Assembly: GCA_902782885.1 (NCBI GenBank)
Contig: CACZOW010000178.1
Coordinates: 1 to 6,875 of the forward strand
Direction: 5' to 3'
DNA: 6,875 nt
From: an uncultured Ruminococcus sp.
GTDB taxonomy: Bacteria; Bacillota; Clostridia; UBA1212; UBA1255
The first letter of the stretch is position 1. Every line of letters begins with the position of its first letter. Shown here in pieces: positions 6,437-6,875 of the stretch. The translations under genes were made by a program, and so were the position numbers. The notes beneath the pieces were generated by a model. The model was not told the origin of the DNA. It saw nothing but the letters and a program-made list of their open reading frames with translations, and did no database searches.

Positions 6437-6486
6437 GCGATAGCGTAATTGCCGCCTTTCAAATTAGCGATAGAGCGATTGCCTCC
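6437..6486. repeat. Imperfect 20-base direct repeat, 30-base period
   Basis: Two copies, 6437-6456 (GCGATAGCGTAATTGCCGCC) and 6467-6486 (GCGATAGAGCGATTGCCTCC), match at 16 of 20 positions and are separated by ten AT-richer bases. They fill most of the 72-base gap between the permease stop and the small carbonic-anhydrase-like gene. Three helical turns between copies would suit a pair of operator half-sites, but a small tandem duplication is equally possible. No clear promoter was seen with them. Confidence 0.55.
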
Positions 6487-6488
6487 GT

Positions 6489-6875
6489 TCAGATCAGCAG
6501 GAGCTGCAGCGGGGCGACCACCGCAAAAAAGCACAGTGAATACCCTTCGAACACCAGCATGAATCTGCCGGCGCGGCCCGGGTATTCCTTTGAGTACAGG
6601 CGGAGAGCGATCACCGATGCCAGCGAGCCGATGATGGTCACCAGTCCTGCCGAATCCAGTCCGTATATCAGCGGCTTCAGAGAGCTTGAAAACGGCCAGA
6701 GCACGATCGATGCCGGCACGTTGGAGATCAACTGGCTGAGGCCGATGGACCACCAGTATTCATTGCCTCCCACCGCGCCGCGGAGAAAGGATGAAATGGC
6801 GGGATTGCCCGCGATGGACGAGGAGAATACGAAGAAGCACAGGAACGTGAGCAGCAGCACATAATCCACCCGCAG
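6489..6875 (-). CDS. SLC13/CitMHS-type anion permease, C-terminal part (gene runs off the window)
   Basis: The last 128 residues of a polytopic inner-membrane transporter are visible; the frame is open to the window edge, so the N-terminus is missing. A GTG at 6869 lies inside the coding frame and is not the start. The visible part begins LRVDYVLLLTFLCFFVF and contains the conserved SQLISNVPASI segment, followed by a glycine-containing loop (LIYGLDSAGLVTIIGSLAS) and a terminal helix (FFAVVAPLQLLLI). This pattern matches SLC13/CitMHS-type (ion transporter superfamily) permeases such as YbiR-like proteins, which move di- or tricarboxylates, sulfate or other anions, often with Na+. The substrate cannot be inferred. 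The carbonic-anhydrase-like gene follows after 72 bases on the same strand, so it may head or share the operon. Confidence 0.82.
   Translation of the reverse strand: MRVDYVLLLTFLCFFVFSSSIAGNPAISSFLRGAVGGNEYWWSIGLSQLISNVPASIVLWPFSSSLKPLIYGLDSAGLVTIIGSLASVIALRLYSKEYPGRAGRFMLVFEGYSLCFFAVVAPLQLLLI

Noticed and set aside
3849..6443. An 864-codon open frame on the plus strand, antisense to the small membrane gene, amrS, amrA and the carbonic-anhydrase-like gene
   Set aside because: Its translation is rich in Arg, His, Ala and Val with no recognisable domain. It runs opposite genes with clear families and ribosome binding sites. Long antisense frames are expected in GC-rich coding DNA.
6440..6470. 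A promoter for the carbonic-anhydrase-like gene using TTGAAA on the minus strand as a -35 box
   Set aside because: No acceptable -10 hexamer lies 16-19 bases downstream; the sequence there is GC-rich.
6424..6753. A 109-codon minus-strand open frame overlapping the permease and ending just before the carbonic-anhydrase-like gene
   Set aside because: Most of it is an alternative frame of the permease C-terminus, with no domain. Only the repeat-encoded end is unusual, and that is reported as a repeat.

Overview
This window is bacterial, GC-rich and densely coded. Strong AGGAGG-type ribosome binding sites, small DUF1294 and DUF4298 proteins, an SLC13-type permease and a one-chain LigB–AMMECR1 protein beside a radical SAM partner all suggest a Firmicutes/Clostridia-like organism, perhaps an uncultured gut or anaerobic lineage. 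That is an inference from gene content, not a placement. No tRNA, rRNA, CRISPR array, insertion sequence or integrase was seen.

The left third (26-2519, plus strand) holds two genes that are probably co-transcribed: a DUF5107/TPR protein with a galactose-mutarotase-like front half, and a small DUF4298 protein. They converge on minus-strand genes that fill the rest of the window. At the convergence point, an intrinsic terminator for the minus strand is built into the last codons and stop codon of the DUF4298 gene.

Read in the direction of transcription (right to left), the minus strand begins with the 3' end of an SLC13/CitMHS-type anion permease cut by the window edge. It continues with a 70-residue protein that looks like a beta-carbonic anhydrase lacking its whole zinc-binding core, then a fused LigB(Memo-like)–AMMECR1 protein, the AmmeMemoRadiSam radical SAM enzyme, and a 72-residue two-helix membrane protein. 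Spacings of 72, 12, 9 and 58 bases suggest one operon. A separate, fully consensus sigma-70 promoter (TTGACA-18-TATAAT) then starts a second unit: a DUF1294 membrane protein and a D-lyxose/D-mannose-type sugar isomerase with all four predicted metal ligands.

The parts most worth a second look are the AmmeMemoRadiSam cassette, whose chemistry is still unclear as far as I know, and the coreless carbonic-anhydrase-like protein placed translationally next to it. Sugar handling is a possible theme at the left end (DUF5107 and the isomerase), but those genes are on opposite strands and a shared pathway is only a guess.
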